A DNA stretch of 64,000 nucleotides from Phytohabitans flavus (GTDB taxonomy: Bacteria > Actinomycetota > Actinomycetes > Mycobacteriales > Micromonosporaceae). Shown here one piece after another: positions 9,618 to 18,643 of the stretch. Under the pieces are notes generated by a model. The model ran no database searches and was not told the DNA's origin. It worked only from the letters and a program-made list of their open reading frames with translations. The first letter of the stretch is position 1; each line of letters starts with the position of its first letter. The stretch lies in the NCBI RefSeq assembly GCF_011764545.1, contig NZ_AP022870.1, forward strand, positions 9,492,001-9,556,000, in the 5' to 3' direction. Position numbers and translations under genes: made by a program.

Positions 9618-10772
9618 TTAGCCTGCCGTGGTGGCGGTGCTTCCGCGGAGGGCCTCCAGATCGGCGAAGAGCCGCCGCCGGATGTGCTGGATGAGCTTGA
9701 GCTGGTCGGCGCAGAACACCGTGGGATTGAGGAAATCGCCGTCACGGTAGCGGTGGGCGTACATACCACCGCCGCACACGGAAACGATCGGGCATCGCTG
9801 GCAGCCTGGTGCTAAGCCGGACAATCCGCGGTACTGGGCTTCGATCGCGGGGTGCGCGAGTGCCTGGTCGAAGGTGTGCGTGTCGATGTCGAACCCGGTC
9901 GCGGCCATGTCCGGCGCGGTGGTCTTCAGGCTGTCGACCTGCTCTATCGAGCCGTCCGTCTCGACCACCAGCGCGGCCGACCGCTTGAGGCCGACCGCCT
10001 CGGTCCGGCTCGGCTCACCGACGAGCAGCGCCATGATCGAAGAGAACAGCCGGATGTCCACCGTCTGTGGTTCCGCGTACCAGAGATCGAATATGGGAAT
10101 CAGCCAATCGGCATACGGAGTGCTGGGGCTCGCCGGCTCCTTCCCCGGCGGAGGAGTCGTCCAGTTGCCGTGGGGCAGGAGGAAGTCGATTCGCGGTGGG
10201 GCGAACGCCACGAGATCGCGGTACACGTCCAGCGGGTCATTGCGGAGATCCACTACGCACAGCAGGCCGCTGAACAGGTGCGCGAACCGCTCCTGCCGGA
10301 TGAGCGTGAGTGCTTCCCGGACCTTGTCGTAGCTCCCGCCGCCGTTGCTAAAGCGCCGATGGCGGTCGTTTGCCACGCGGCCGCCGTCCAAGCTGACGCC
10401 GACCCGGAGGCCCAGCCGGTCGAACAGCTCCAGCAGATCGGCGGTGAGCAGTATCCCGTTGGTCTGGATCGTGAAGTCGACCCGCGTTTCAGGCGGTACG
10501 GCGGCGGCGATCGTGGTAACCGTGTACTCGATCAGCTCGGCGCCTGCCATGAGCGGCTCGCCGCCGTGGAGCGTGACGGTGAATCGCGGCAACCGCCGCT
10601 CTCCGGCGTGCTCGGCGATCCGCCGCGCTACAAGATCGACAGTTTGGTGCGACATCGTACGTGGCTGGCGGCGCCAGCTCTGGTCGTTATGCTCGTAAAC
10701 GTAGCAGTAGGTACACGAAAGGTTGCATCTACTGTGGAGCTTGAGGACCAGTTGGCGGGCGGGCGTTGTCAC
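9618..10772 (-). CDS. fxsB: FxsB-type cyclophane-forming radical SAM/SPASM peptide maturase (copy 1)
   Basis: About 384 residues. The radical SAM cluster motif is CNLSCTYC (Cys 16, 20, 23). LHGGEP near residue 69 and the NDRHRRFSNGGGSY region are typical of FxsB. The SPASM domain keeps CQRCPIVSVCGGGMYAHRY and the last Cys in TVFCADQ near the C-terminus, so the auxiliary cluster appears complete. FxsB enzymes join an aromatic ring carbon of the precursor to the beta carbon of the residue two positions later, giving a three-residue cyclophane. The gene starts 20 bases after fxsA1 and ends 10 bases before the HExxH gene, so the three should be co-expressed. Starts at ATG 10772. Confidence 0.9.
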   Translation of the reverse strand: MTTPARQLVLKLHSRCNLSCTYCYVYEHNDQSWRRQPRTMSHQTVDLVARRIAEHAGERRLPRFTVTLHGGEPLMAGAELIEYTVTTIAAAVPPETRVDFTIQTNGILLTADLLELFDRLGLRVGVSLDGGRVANDRHRRFSNGGGSYDKVREALTLIRQERFAHLFSGLLCVVDLRNDPLDVYRDLVAFAPPRIDFLLPHGNWTTPPPGKEPASPSTPYADWLIPIFDLWYAEPQTVDIRLFSSIMALLVGEPSRTEAVGLKRSAALVVETDGSIEQVDSLKTTAPDMAATGFDIDTHTFDQALAHPAIEAQYRGLSGLAPGCQRCPIVSVCGGGMYAHRYRDGDFLNPTVFCADQLKLIQHIRRRLFADLEALRGSTATTAG

Positions 10773-10792
10773 GGCGCACGCCTGGCAGTCGG

Positions 10793-11005
10793 TTAGATGT
10801 GACTCTGGAACGGTGCGGCGAGATCGTCGCCCTGCCCCGCCCGACTCATCGCCTGCGTGATGATCTCCGCCATCACCGAAGACCGCAGCTGTGTGAGTTG
10901 CTGTAAAGAGATGCTCTCGAGGTTGAACAGGCAGCCATCGACGTCAGTATCTAGGGACGCGACTGCACTGCCCGATTCACCGGACCAGTCCACGGGCCAT
11001 GACAC
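10793..11005 (-). CDS. fxsA: FxsA-type RiPP precursor peptide ending FQSHI-COOH (copy 1)
   Basis: A short frame that ends exactly with Phe-Gln-Ser-His-Ile, the FxSxx-COOH signature of cyclophane precursors, 20 bases before fxsB1. With the GTG at 11005 the peptide is 70 residues; GTG at 10993 would give 66. Neither has a strong ribosome site, so the start is uncertain. The leader part contains NLESISLQQLTQLRSSVM, the amphipathic stretch expected in a leader. The Phe-Gln-Ser tripeptide is the predicted cross-link site. It lies 97 bases after fxsT2, behind a stable hairpin. Confidence 0.8.
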   Translation of the reverse strand: MSWPVDWSGESGSAVASLDTDVDGCLFNLESISLQQLTQLRSSVMAEIITQAMSRAGQGDDLAAPFQSHI

Positions 11006-11075
11006 TAGCAGGGAGTCCCGGATGGACGAAGTTGACCCGCCGTCTGGCGATGGGGCGCCGCGACCGTGCTCGACG

Positions 11076-11096
11076 CCCCACCGCCACACGGTGGGG
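11076..11096 (-). terminator. Hairpin between fxsT2 and fxsA1
   Basis: CCCCACCG (11076-11083) pairs perfectly with CGGTGGGG (11089-11096) around a five-base loop. No T-run follows on the minus strand. It may act as an attenuator, a processing site or a stabiliser that lets fxsA1 be expressed differently from fxsT2 (inference). Confidence 0.4.
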
Positions 11097-11102
11097 TGCT
11101 TC

Positions 11103-14100
11103 CTATGTCTCGGCCGGCTCGATGTCGCTGTTGATCCGGGTGCCCTGCTGTATGGCGATGGTGTTGGGGTGCGTGGGCCCCAATACGCGGGCCGCTGTCT
11201 CGGCCACCTCGGCGAGCCGGGCCGCCGCCTCCTGCTGCGCACCCATCTCGCGCATCGCGACGGCGAGGTTTGCCGCGGCGGCGAGCACGGTTGGATGTTC
11301 ACGCTTGAACTTCGCCGACAGATGGTGGAGGCAGTGCTCGTCGAGGCGGAGCGCCTCGCTGACCTCTTTGGCCGCGATGTGGGCATTCGCCAGGTTCATC
11401 TGGCACACCAGGGTATAGGGGTGGTCCGGCCCGAGGGCGTTGACGAACCGGCCCGCGGTGTCCTCTATCAGCGGCCGAGCCATCGCGTTGTTGCCGGCGC
11501 GCGCCCGGAAGATGGCCAGGTCGTTGGCGGCAGCGAGGGTGAACGGGTGGTCGGGGCCGAGGATCTCGTTGTACCGGGACAGCACGTCCTCGGTGAGCTG
11601 GCATGCCTCGTCGTGGTCGCCACGGGCGGAGCGGACGCAGGCGACCTCCAGACCACAGGCAAGCGCGTCGGGGTGGCGCGGACCCATGGTGCGCTCGTAG
11701 CCGTGGCTGGTCGTGGTGATCAGCTCGTACGCCTCGTCGAGCCGGCCGCGCCGCCGCCAGGTCACGACGAGGTTCTTCGCCGCGGTGAGCGTGACCCGGT
11801 GGTCGGAGCCGAAGACCTCACGCGCGGTGGCGAGCGTCTTCTCCAGCCGCTCCTGCGACCGCTCCAACTCGCCGACGTCCCGCAGATCCCGGCCGTACCG
11901 GGTGGCTACCTCCAGGGTCGAGGCCTGCGAGGAGCCGGTGTACTTGTCGCGCCGTCGCAGAGTCTCCTCGTCGAGCTCGAGGGCCTCCTGAAGGCGCCCC
12001 ACGAGGCGGAAGGAAACGGCCAAGTTGTTCGCCGAGCGGAGCGTCTGGTCGTGATCTTCGCCGTACGTGATCCGCCACTCGGGAAGGTCTCGGTGTCGAT
12101 GCGGTGGGCGGCGTGGTACTGGCCCTGGCCACGCAGCGCGCCGGCCAGACCGCGGCGAGCCCACAGCGTGTACGGATCCTTGTCGCCGAGCGTGCCGGCC
12201 AGCCGAGGGATGATGTCCTCGTAGGTCCGCCGGGCCTCGGCGAATCCGCCCAAGGCGAGCAACGTGCTGGCCAGCTCCCGGCGGATGACGAGCACGGAGG
12301 TGTGGTCCTCGCCGAGCCGGGGCAGCCAGCTCGCGACGGCGCGTTCGGCCAGCTCCTTGCTGCCCTGTAGGTCACCGCGAGCGCGCAGATAACGGACCAT
12401 GTCCCTGATGAGCGCGTGCACCTGGGGATCGTCGGAGTCTAGGCTGCCCGACGGCTCCAAATGGGGGCGGAGCCTGTCGTAGACATTCCAGTTTTGCTGT
12501 GACTCCGGGTCGCCGCGCCGTTCGGCGGCCAACGTTATCTGCACCTGCGTCCGTCTTTCCTGTTGTATTGGCGCGGCGAGGTCGCTCCTGACTACGCTTT
12601 GAACTAGTCTGTGGATCCGAATTGCCGGAATTGCCGGATCGACCCGCGCGAGACCGAAACGATTGATATCGCGGATGAGCGCGCCGTGTAGGAGGGGGTC
12701 CCGGAGCCTGGGATCGAACGCCACAAGCGCTTCGATCATGCCCGGACTGTCGAGCAGTCGCGTTGGAATTGGTTCGGGGCGAAGAACGCGAAAAGCTCCA
12801 ACAGGTACGCGGCGGCGGGGTTGGATTCTCGGAGTCTCTCCTGGGACAGCCTCCAGGTGTTGGCGGCCGGGTGGGGATAGCCGGGGGCGGGGGTTCGTTG
12901 AGGATACGCGGTAGATGCTCGTCCAGCAGTTCCAGGTAGCTGCGCGCGGTCATCGCCGTCGTTGCCAACCAGGTGGCCGCCTGTTCCACCGCGAGGGGCA
13001 GGTCGCCCAACTTCTCCGCGATCTCATTCGCGTCCGGGGGCGACAGGGTGGTGACCCGGCGGGCGAGCAGCTCCACCGACTCGGCACGCTCGAAAACGTT
13101 TACGTCCAGGGTCCAGGCCTCGCGGGCCCACTCCTGGCCGGGCGTCGTGATGATCACGTCGCCGTGTCCAGAGGGGATGAACTCGCGGATGAGATTCGGG
13201 TCGTCCGCGTTGTCGAAGACCACGATCCAGCGTGGCGAGGGTTCACCAAGGCGGAGCGCTTCAAGAACGGCCTGGACCTGCTCCGCGGCCGTGCCGGCGA
13301 CCTGTAGCTGAAGCTCGCTCGCGAGGTCGGCGAGGGCGGCGCGGACAAGTGCGGGCTGGTCGGCGGAGATCCACCACACGATGTCGTAGTCGGCGGCGAA
13401 CCTGTGCAGGTACTCGACGGCGATTTGTGTTTTTCCGACGCCGCCGAAGCCTTGGAGGACGACCGGCCCGGTCATGGCGGTGCTCGCGCTGAGGCGCTCG
13501 CGGAGCAGCTCCAGGACCGCGTCGCGCCCGGTGAACGACGAGTTGCGCGCCGGAGCCCGCCAGACCCGGGGCGGCTCGGCCGGGAACCGCGGACCCTGCG
13601 TGACCGTCGGCGTGGAGATCGCGAGCGCGGCGTCGCGGAGGCCGAGCTTGCCGAGCAGCGCCTCGCGCGCGTGGCCGACCGTGACGTTGAAGAGGTCGAC
13701 CGGCTCCCGGTCGTCGAACGGCGTCGGTACGCGGAAGCCCTCCAGCCGTACCGGCACGACGAACCGGCCGGGCCCGGGTGTGTCCCGGGCGAGCGCGGCC
13801 TGCCAGAACCGCTGGGTGTGGGCCAGCCGCACCGACTCCCGGGACAGCAGTACGAGCGCACGCGCGGCCTTGTCCAGCAGGGCCGGGCTGTTGACGTCCT
13901 GGAGTGTGCTGCGCTGGCCCACCTGGAGCAGCTGGGACGCGATCCACTCGGCCCAGATCCGGTCCCGGGGCGCATACGCGATCATCAGCGGGTCGGACTC
14001 GGCCGAGCCGCGCTGCTCGAACTCCGCGAGCCAGGCGCGGCGCAGCGGCTCGGGCGGGGCGGCGAACTCGATCGGCTCGCCGACAAGCTCGCTGGTCAGC

Positions 14101-15029
14101 CGCTCGTACGCGGCGAGCAGCGAGTTTTCCAGCTGAGGGCGGTCGCCGAAGGTGGCCAGCGTCTCCTCGTACGCGTAGAACACCTTGTACGGGATCTCGA
14201 CAAGGCCCCAGTACTTTTCCGGATCCGAGTGGCCGAGCAGGCGGACGAACTCTTCGAACCGCTGCCGGGCATACGTGCGGCTGCGCTCCAGCTTGCCCAG
14301 CTCACCGTCCTCGACCCGGGTTGGTACCGGGAAGAGCTGGATGCCGTCGCCGCGGTGGTGCCGGATCGAGTTGGCCACCGCGACGGCGCCGTCGATGCTC
14401 TGATTGTTCATGGTGAAGCAGCTGACGACCGCGTCAGGCAGCTGGACGGTACAGATCCCGGCGTTGTCGCTCAGGCCGGTACGGCTGTCGATCAGGGTTA
14501 TGTCGTAGTGCCGGCGCATGTCCTCGCCGAGCGCGTCGAGGAAAGTCGCGCCGTCGAACCGCTCGTAGAAGTCGTCCCAGTTGAACGTGCTCACCGAATG
14601 CGAGTACGCCCGATCCTGGCGCCCGGATGGCACGAAGTCGATCGAGCCGCCGCCGGGGAAGTCGTAGCGGACCAGTGAGGAGGCATACCGCCGGATCTGC
14701 GCCGCGCTGTGCACGTCTTCCGGCCGCTGGTCCCGCGTCCGGTCGCCGACCCCGGGCTGGGTACCGCTGCGGGCGAAGTCCCGGACGGCGTCGATCACGC
14801 CGAGCGAGCTGCGCAGGTGCCGGTCGACAAGGAACGGCGCGAAGTACTTGTGGAGCCCGGGCGACTCGAGATCCCAGTCGACGGTAAGGACTCTCCGGCC
14901 GGTGCTGGCCAGGATCCAGGCGACGTTCGCCAGCGCCATGGTCCGCCCGACGCCGCCCTTGAATGAGTAGAAGGTGATGATCCGCCCGTTGCGGTGTTCC
15001 GCGGCGGTGTCGGGATTCAGTCTCATCAT
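11103..15029 (-). CDS. fxsT: FxsT-type ATPase/TIR-like/NB-ARC/TPR protein (copy 2), three frameshifts in this sequence
   Basis: About 1309 residues after restoring three single bases, near 12880 (C5GC5 run), 12778 and 12082. N-terminal MinD/ParA-like ATPase with deviant Walker motif FKGGVGRTMALAN (about residue 24) and VDWDLESPGLHK. Then a TIR-like part (LMIAYAPRDRIWAEW, about 348), an NB-ARC ATPase (GFGGVGKTQIAVEY, about 526; VVFDNADDP; GDLPLAVEQAA) and TPR repeats (GPDHPFTLAAANDLAIF and similar) to the end at DIEPAET. It is the full-length homologue of the partial gene at the left edge of the window. ATG at 15029 is chosen because the P-loop follows closely. It lies 66 bases after fxsC, in the fxs operon. 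FxsT is conserved in these loci; its role is unproven but a NTPase-driven sensor or scaffold is plausible. Confidence 0.87.
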
Positions 15030-15095
15030 GTTTTCTTCACAGGTAGGAGGGGCTGCCTGTCAGAGGTGACTCAAGATCGAGGGTGACGCCATTGG

Positions 15096-16286
15096 TCAAG
15101 GGCCTTCGAGGATGGGTCTCGCGTTTGCCGGCCCGCTGACCGGCTGCCGGAATATGCGTCCCTTGGCAAAAATGCGGTTTTGCGCCTCCTCGAGGGTGGC
15201 CGCGAGATCGTCGTCGAACCCTGCCGGCGTTTCTATCTCGGTGCGGAAAAGCGTGTCGCGACGCTGTGCGCAGTGCGGGAACAGCTTCATGACGCCGCCG
15301 CGGAGATCGGCCCGGCGACCGCTTGTCTCGGCATCGTCCCGGCTCGCCGGGACCAGGACCGCGACCGGGGACTTGTCGGCGGAGTCGAAGCTGGCCAGCG
15401 CCTTCCGGAAGGGCTCCAGCCCGACGACCCAGGAGTCGAGCAGCACGACCACGATCTCGTTGCGCTCGCGGGCGCCGGCGATCCGCTCGCCCAGCGCGCC
15501 GATCGGGACCACCTCCGACCCGAACAAACGGTCCGCGGCGACCGCCCGTGCCCGCGCGGCCAGCGACTGGGCGGCCGACGGGCGGTACGGCGACCAGTCT
15601 TCCTGCCGCTCGCCGTAGAAGTCGACGTCCTGCCGCACCGGGCGCATCTCCTCGCGGGTACCGGCCGCGATGACGAAGTGCACGTACTGCGGGCCGCGGG
15701 CCCCGCGCCCCTGACGCTGCAAGACCTCGAACGCGTTTCTCGCCGTCCGGAGGTCCACATTGGGGGGTGCCTTGGGGATCCGATGAGCCTGGTTGGTCTC
15801 CACCACCCGCCGGGCCAGGCCGGCCACGAACTCCTCATACGCCGGGCGGTAGCTCTGTAGCCGGATCAGCACGCACACGTCTTCGAAGGGAGACGGCTGG
15901 GCCGGGGCGTTTACCCCGTCCGCGGCCTCGATGTCCGCCGGCAGGTCGCGGCTCGACCACACCACCGGGATCAGGGCCGGCGCGACCCTCCCGGTCTCGG
16001 CTTCATACGCCCGGAGGCGGTCGCTGAACACCGTCCAGACCCGGCCGCAGCGCTCGTCGAGGAAGAGCTTGGCGGAGCAGAGCACCACGAGCGTCTGGCA
16101 GGTGGCCAGCTCGTTGCGGATCTCGCTCGGCCAGCGGTCGTTGGCGGTGCCGTTATCGAGAAAACCGACCTCGCGGTCTGACGCGTCGCCCAGGAGGACG
16201 CGCACCGCGTTGGACAGGTCGCGGAAGAAGCGGGCCACGTAGAGGTCGTCGTCTCCGGGCGAGTAGCTGAGGAAGAAGTGCCGCAT
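15096..16286 (-). CDS. fxsC: FxsC protein, TIR-like domain
   Basis: About 396 residues from ATG 16286, which has GGGAAGGGGG just upstream; the frame extends further but without a ribosome site. The start MRHFFLSYSPGDDDLYVARF and the following NELATCQTLVVLCSAKLF match the TIR-like fold of FxsC proteins found with FxSxx-COOH peptides. Then a linker with the PPNVDLRTARNAFEVLQ segment (about 195-215) and a second alpha/beta domain (YVHFVIAAGTREEM onward, VVVLLDSWVVGLEPF). TIR-like folds bind or cleave NAD, but I cannot point to a catalytic Glu with certainty. It sits between fxsB2 and fxsT2, with 157 bases upstream and 66 downstream. Function in the pathway is unknown. Confidence 0.82.
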   Translation of the reverse strand: MRHFFLSYSPGDDDLYVARFFRDLSNAVRVLLGDASDREVGFLDNGTANDRWPSEIRNELATCQTLVVLCSAKLFLDERCGRVWTVFSDRLRAYEAETGRVAPALIPVVWSSRDLPADIEAADGVNAPAQPSPFEDVCVLIRLQSYRPAYEEFVAGLARRVVETNQAHRIPKAPPNVDLRTARNAFEVLQRQGRGARGPQYVHFVIAAGTREEMRPVRQDVDFYGERQEDWSPYRPSAAQSLAARARAVAADRLFGSEVVPIGALGERIAGARERNEIVVVLLDSWVVGLEPFRKALASFDSADKSPVAVLVPASRDDAETSGRRADLRGGVMKLFPHCAQRRDTLFRTEIETPAGFDDDLAATLEEAQNRIFAKGRIFRQPVSGPANARPILEGP

Positions 16287-16443
16287 GTGCCCCCTTCCCA
16301 GCCGCTGCCCTGCGTGGCCGGCTCTGGTGAGAACATCCTTGCCCGGCGGCGGGCAATGCACGCACGGACACGACACTGGCCTGCGTGTCGACCCCACCCG
16401 ATCTGTCTATTAGTACAGCACCTCCGCGCCGCTCGGGAACCCG

Positions 16444-17607
16444 TCAAAGACGCCCAACCTTCATGTCAAGGTCAGCGGCCATTCGCCCAGCGATGTAGTG
16501 GATCAAGCGAAACAGGTCCGCCGAATAGACCGAAGGGTTGAGGAAACCGTTATCTACGCGGTAGCGGTGTGCGTACAGCCCGCCTCCGCAGATCTTCACG
16601 ATCGGGCAGCGCTGGCAGACCTCGGACAGGCCTTCGGCGCCGATCTGGCGGGCCTGGATCGCCGGATGCGCCAGCGCCTGGTCGAAGGAGTCGTGGACCA
16701 CGTGCAGTCCCGTGGCGGCCATGCCCTGGGCGGTGGTCTTGAGCGCGTCGCCCTGCTCGATCGATCCGTCGGTCTCGATCGTCACGAGATCCACCTTGCC
16801 GAGGCCGACCGCCTCCGTACCGCTCCGGCCGCCGAGCAGCAACGACATGATCGACTCGAACAGGCGTATCCGGGTGGCTCGCTGTGGTGCGCCGTACCAC
16901 CTGTCGAACACCGCTATCAGCCATTCGGCGTACGGCGTGAGGGTCTGGTCGTCGGGGCGTCCCGCCGGCGGCTTGGTCCAGTTGCCGTGTGGCAGCAGCA
17001 GGTCGATCTCGGGCGGCCGGAACTCCAGCAGGTGCTGGTACACCTCGACCGGATCGTTCTCCAGGTCCACTGTGCAGAGGATCCCGCCGTAGATCTGGCG
17101 GTAGCGGGGGCTTTGCAGCAGCTCCAGGGCGGGCACCACGCCGACGTGGCTGCCGCGCCCGTCCGCGTACCGCCGGTGGCGGTCGTTCGCCTCCGACGGC
17201 CCGTCGAGGCTCACGCCGACCGTGATGTCGTGCTGGGCGAACAGGTCCAGGAACCGGTCGTCCAGCAGCAGCCCGTTGGTCTGGAGGCCGTACATGACTC
17301 TTGTGCCGGACGGGACGGCCCGCCGGATCGCGCGGGCTGTGTAGTCGATCGTGTGGGCGCCGGCCAACAACGGCTCGCCACCGTGCAGGATCACCGTGAC
17401 GGATCGCAATTGGTGGTCGTTGGCGTGCTCGCCGATCCGGGCCGCGGTCTGGTCGATGATCCGTTTGGACATCACCATCGGGCGGTGCCGCCAGCTCTGG
17501 TCCGCGTGCTGGTACATGTAGCAGTGGTCGCAGGACAGATTGCAGCGGCTATGAATCTTGAGCAGCACCTGGCGAAACGGCGTGACCTGGTGCCCCGTGG
17601 AAGTCAT
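16444..17607 (-). CDS. fxsB: FxsB-type radical SAM/SPASM peptide maturase (copy 2), last SPASM Cys replaced
   Basis: About 387 residues. The radical SAM motif is CNLSCDHC (Cys 22, 26, 29), with LHGGEPLLAG and the ANDRHRRYADGRGSH region shared with copy 1. The SPASM part keeps VCQRCPIVKICGGGLYAHRY, but where copy 1 has TVFCADQ this one reads SVYSADL (TCG codon near 16518), so a probable iron-sulfur cluster ligand is missing. It begins 14 bases after fxsA2, so FxsA2 should be its substrate. ATG 17607 follows the fxsA2 stop closely. The two FxsB copies are clearly homologous but not recent duplicates. Confidence 0.88.
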   Translation of the reverse strand: MTSTGHQVTPFRQVLLKIHSRCNLSCDHCYMYQHADQSWRHRPMVMSKRIIDQTAARIGEHANDHQLRSVTVILHGGEPLLAGAHTIDYTARAIRRAVPSGTRVMYGLQTNGLLLDDRFLDLFAQHDITVGVSLDGPSEANDRHRRYADGRGSHVGVVPALELLQSPRYRQIYGGILCTVDLENDPVEVYQHLLEFRPPEIDLLLPHGNWTKPPAGRPDDQTLTPYAEWLIAVFDRWYGAPQRATRIRLFESIMSLLLGGRSGTEAVGLGKVDLVTIETDGSIEQGDALKTTAQGMAATGLHVVHDSFDQALAHPAIQARQIGAEGLSEVCQRCPIVKICGGGLYAHRYRVDNGFLNPSVYSADLFRLIHYIAGRMAADLDMKVGRL

Positions 17608-17621
17608 GCGGCTTACGCGGC

Positions 17622-17807
17622 TTACGGCGACATGCGGCCGCGCAAATCACCGATGTAGTTCTGGAACTGCGCCTCGGTGTCGTCCGCGAGCCTGGCGGCC
17701 GCGGCCACTTCTTCGACGACCGTGCGGAGCACTCCTGGGGGAACATCACCGAGAGAGTCGAGCGCCGGAATCCTGGAGATCACGTCCATCGTGTTGTCTG
17801 CCAACAT
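17622..17807 (-). CDS. fxsA: FxsA-like RiPP precursor with internal FQNYI and a nine-residue tail (copy 2)
   Basis: A 61-residue peptide from ATG 17807, with GGGAGGG seven bases upstream. The leader has PPGVLRTVVEEVAAAARLA. The C-terminal part is EAQFQNYIGDLRGRMSP: Phe-Gln-Asn-Tyr-Ile lines up with FQSHI of FxsA1 but is followed by nine more residues, so the classic FxSxx-COOH end is absent. Phe-x-Asn is a known type of three-residue cyclophane site in related enzymes. No G/C run near the end suggests a sequencing slip. It is the first gene of the operon, 14 bases before fxsB2. Confidence 0.72.
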   Translation of the reverse strand: MLADNTMDVISRIPALDSLGDVPPGVLRTVVEEVAAAARLADDTEAQFQNYIGDLRGRMSP

Positions 17808-17917
17808 TCGTCGCCCTCCCGGCGGAAACGTGCGAAGGGATACCACGACGGTGTCGGTATCGTGCATTCGAATGTACCTCGTATCGGCGGCCACGCATAC
17901 ATGCCTTCATGCTGTGC

Positions 17918-18565
17918 CTATACGGCCTCAATCGCCCAGACCGTGGTGTGCTTGACGTTGGCGTCCTCCAGCGTCGCCACTACCGGGACCTCGTACGCCG
18001 CCACCTCCCGCAGCGCCTCCGACCGGGGCAGGTACGCCCGTCCCGGGTCGCCGACCAGCACCGTCGCGCCGCCATCGGCGGCACGCTGGAAATACGCCAT
18101 CATCCGCTGTGCCATCTCGCGGCTGTAGAAGACGTCGCCGGCCAGGACCACGTCGGCGTCGGGGGCGCTGTCGAGGATGTCTCGTTCGACCGCGGCCACC
18201 GTCACGGCGTTCGCGGAGGCGTTGGCGGCGACCGCGGCCAGCGACAGCGGGTCGATGTCGACCGCGGTCACGGTGGTGGCACCAGCCTTGGCGGCGGCGA
18301 CCGCGACAAGGCCCGAGCCGGCTGCCAGGTCCAGCACGCGACGCCCGCCGACCAGCGCCGGGTTATCCAGCACGTAGCGGGCCAGGGCCTGCCCGCCGGC
18401 CCACGCGAACGCCCAGAAGGGCGGGGGCTGCCGCGTGGCTGCCTCGGTCTCCGTCTCTTCCCACAGGGCGATCGCCTCGTCCGCCTGGTAGAGGAGGATC
18501 TCGGGGACCAGTGGTACCGGAGAGAGTCGGGTGTGCGCGCGGACGAAGCCGCGAGAGTCGGTCAC
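17918..18565 (-). CDS. Class I SAM-dependent methyltransferase
   Basis: About 215 residues from GTG 18565. The SAM-binding motif VLDLAAGSGLVAVAAAKAGA (about 81-100) and the acidic VTAVDIDPLS are typical. The later PDADVVLAGDVFYSREMA matches the nicotinamide N-methyltransferase-like/ETFB lysine methyltransferase branch, so the substrate may be a protein lysine or a small molecule; it cannot be fixed from sequence. It is divergent from the dehydrogenase at 18644 and lies 110 bases upstream of fxsA2 on the same strand. I see no reason to place it in the RiPP pathway other than proximity. Confidence 0.75.
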   Translation of the reverse strand: MTDSRGFVRAHTRLSPVPLVPEILLYQADEAIALWEETETEAATRQPPPFWAFAWAGGQALARYVLDNPALVGGRRVLDLAAGSGLVAVAAAKAGATTVTAVDIDPLSLAAVAANASANAVTVAAVERDILDSAPDADVVLAGDVFYSREMAQRMMAYFQRAADGGATVLVGDPGRAYLPRSEALREVAAYEVPVVATLEDANVKHTTVWAIEAV

Positions 18566-18643
18566 CCGTCGAATCCTAATATTGACCGTTTTGCTGACCA
18601 GTGTCCGACTCAGTTGACCGTTCGGTCCGGTCACGCTGACTGA
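18566..18643. promoter_or_regulatory. Divergent promoter region with repeated TTGACCGTT
   Basis: The 78 bases between the divergent methyltransferase and dehydrogenase genes contain TTGACCGTT twice on the plus strand (about 18583 and 18614), 31 bases apart, close to three helical turns. TTGACC resembles a -35 hexamer; the pair could also be a regulator site. No regulator gene is adjacent. Confidence 0.35.

Noticed and set aside
12770..12900. Programmed ribosomal frameshifting in fxsT2
   Set aside because: Three shifts in one gene, plus equal one-base losses in unrelated genes, fit sequencing errors in G/C runs better.
17622..17640. FxsA2 tail GDLRGRMSP as the result of a frameshift past FQNYI
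   Set aside because: There is no G/C run there, no stop right after FQNYI in other frames, and the spacing to fxsB2 is normal.
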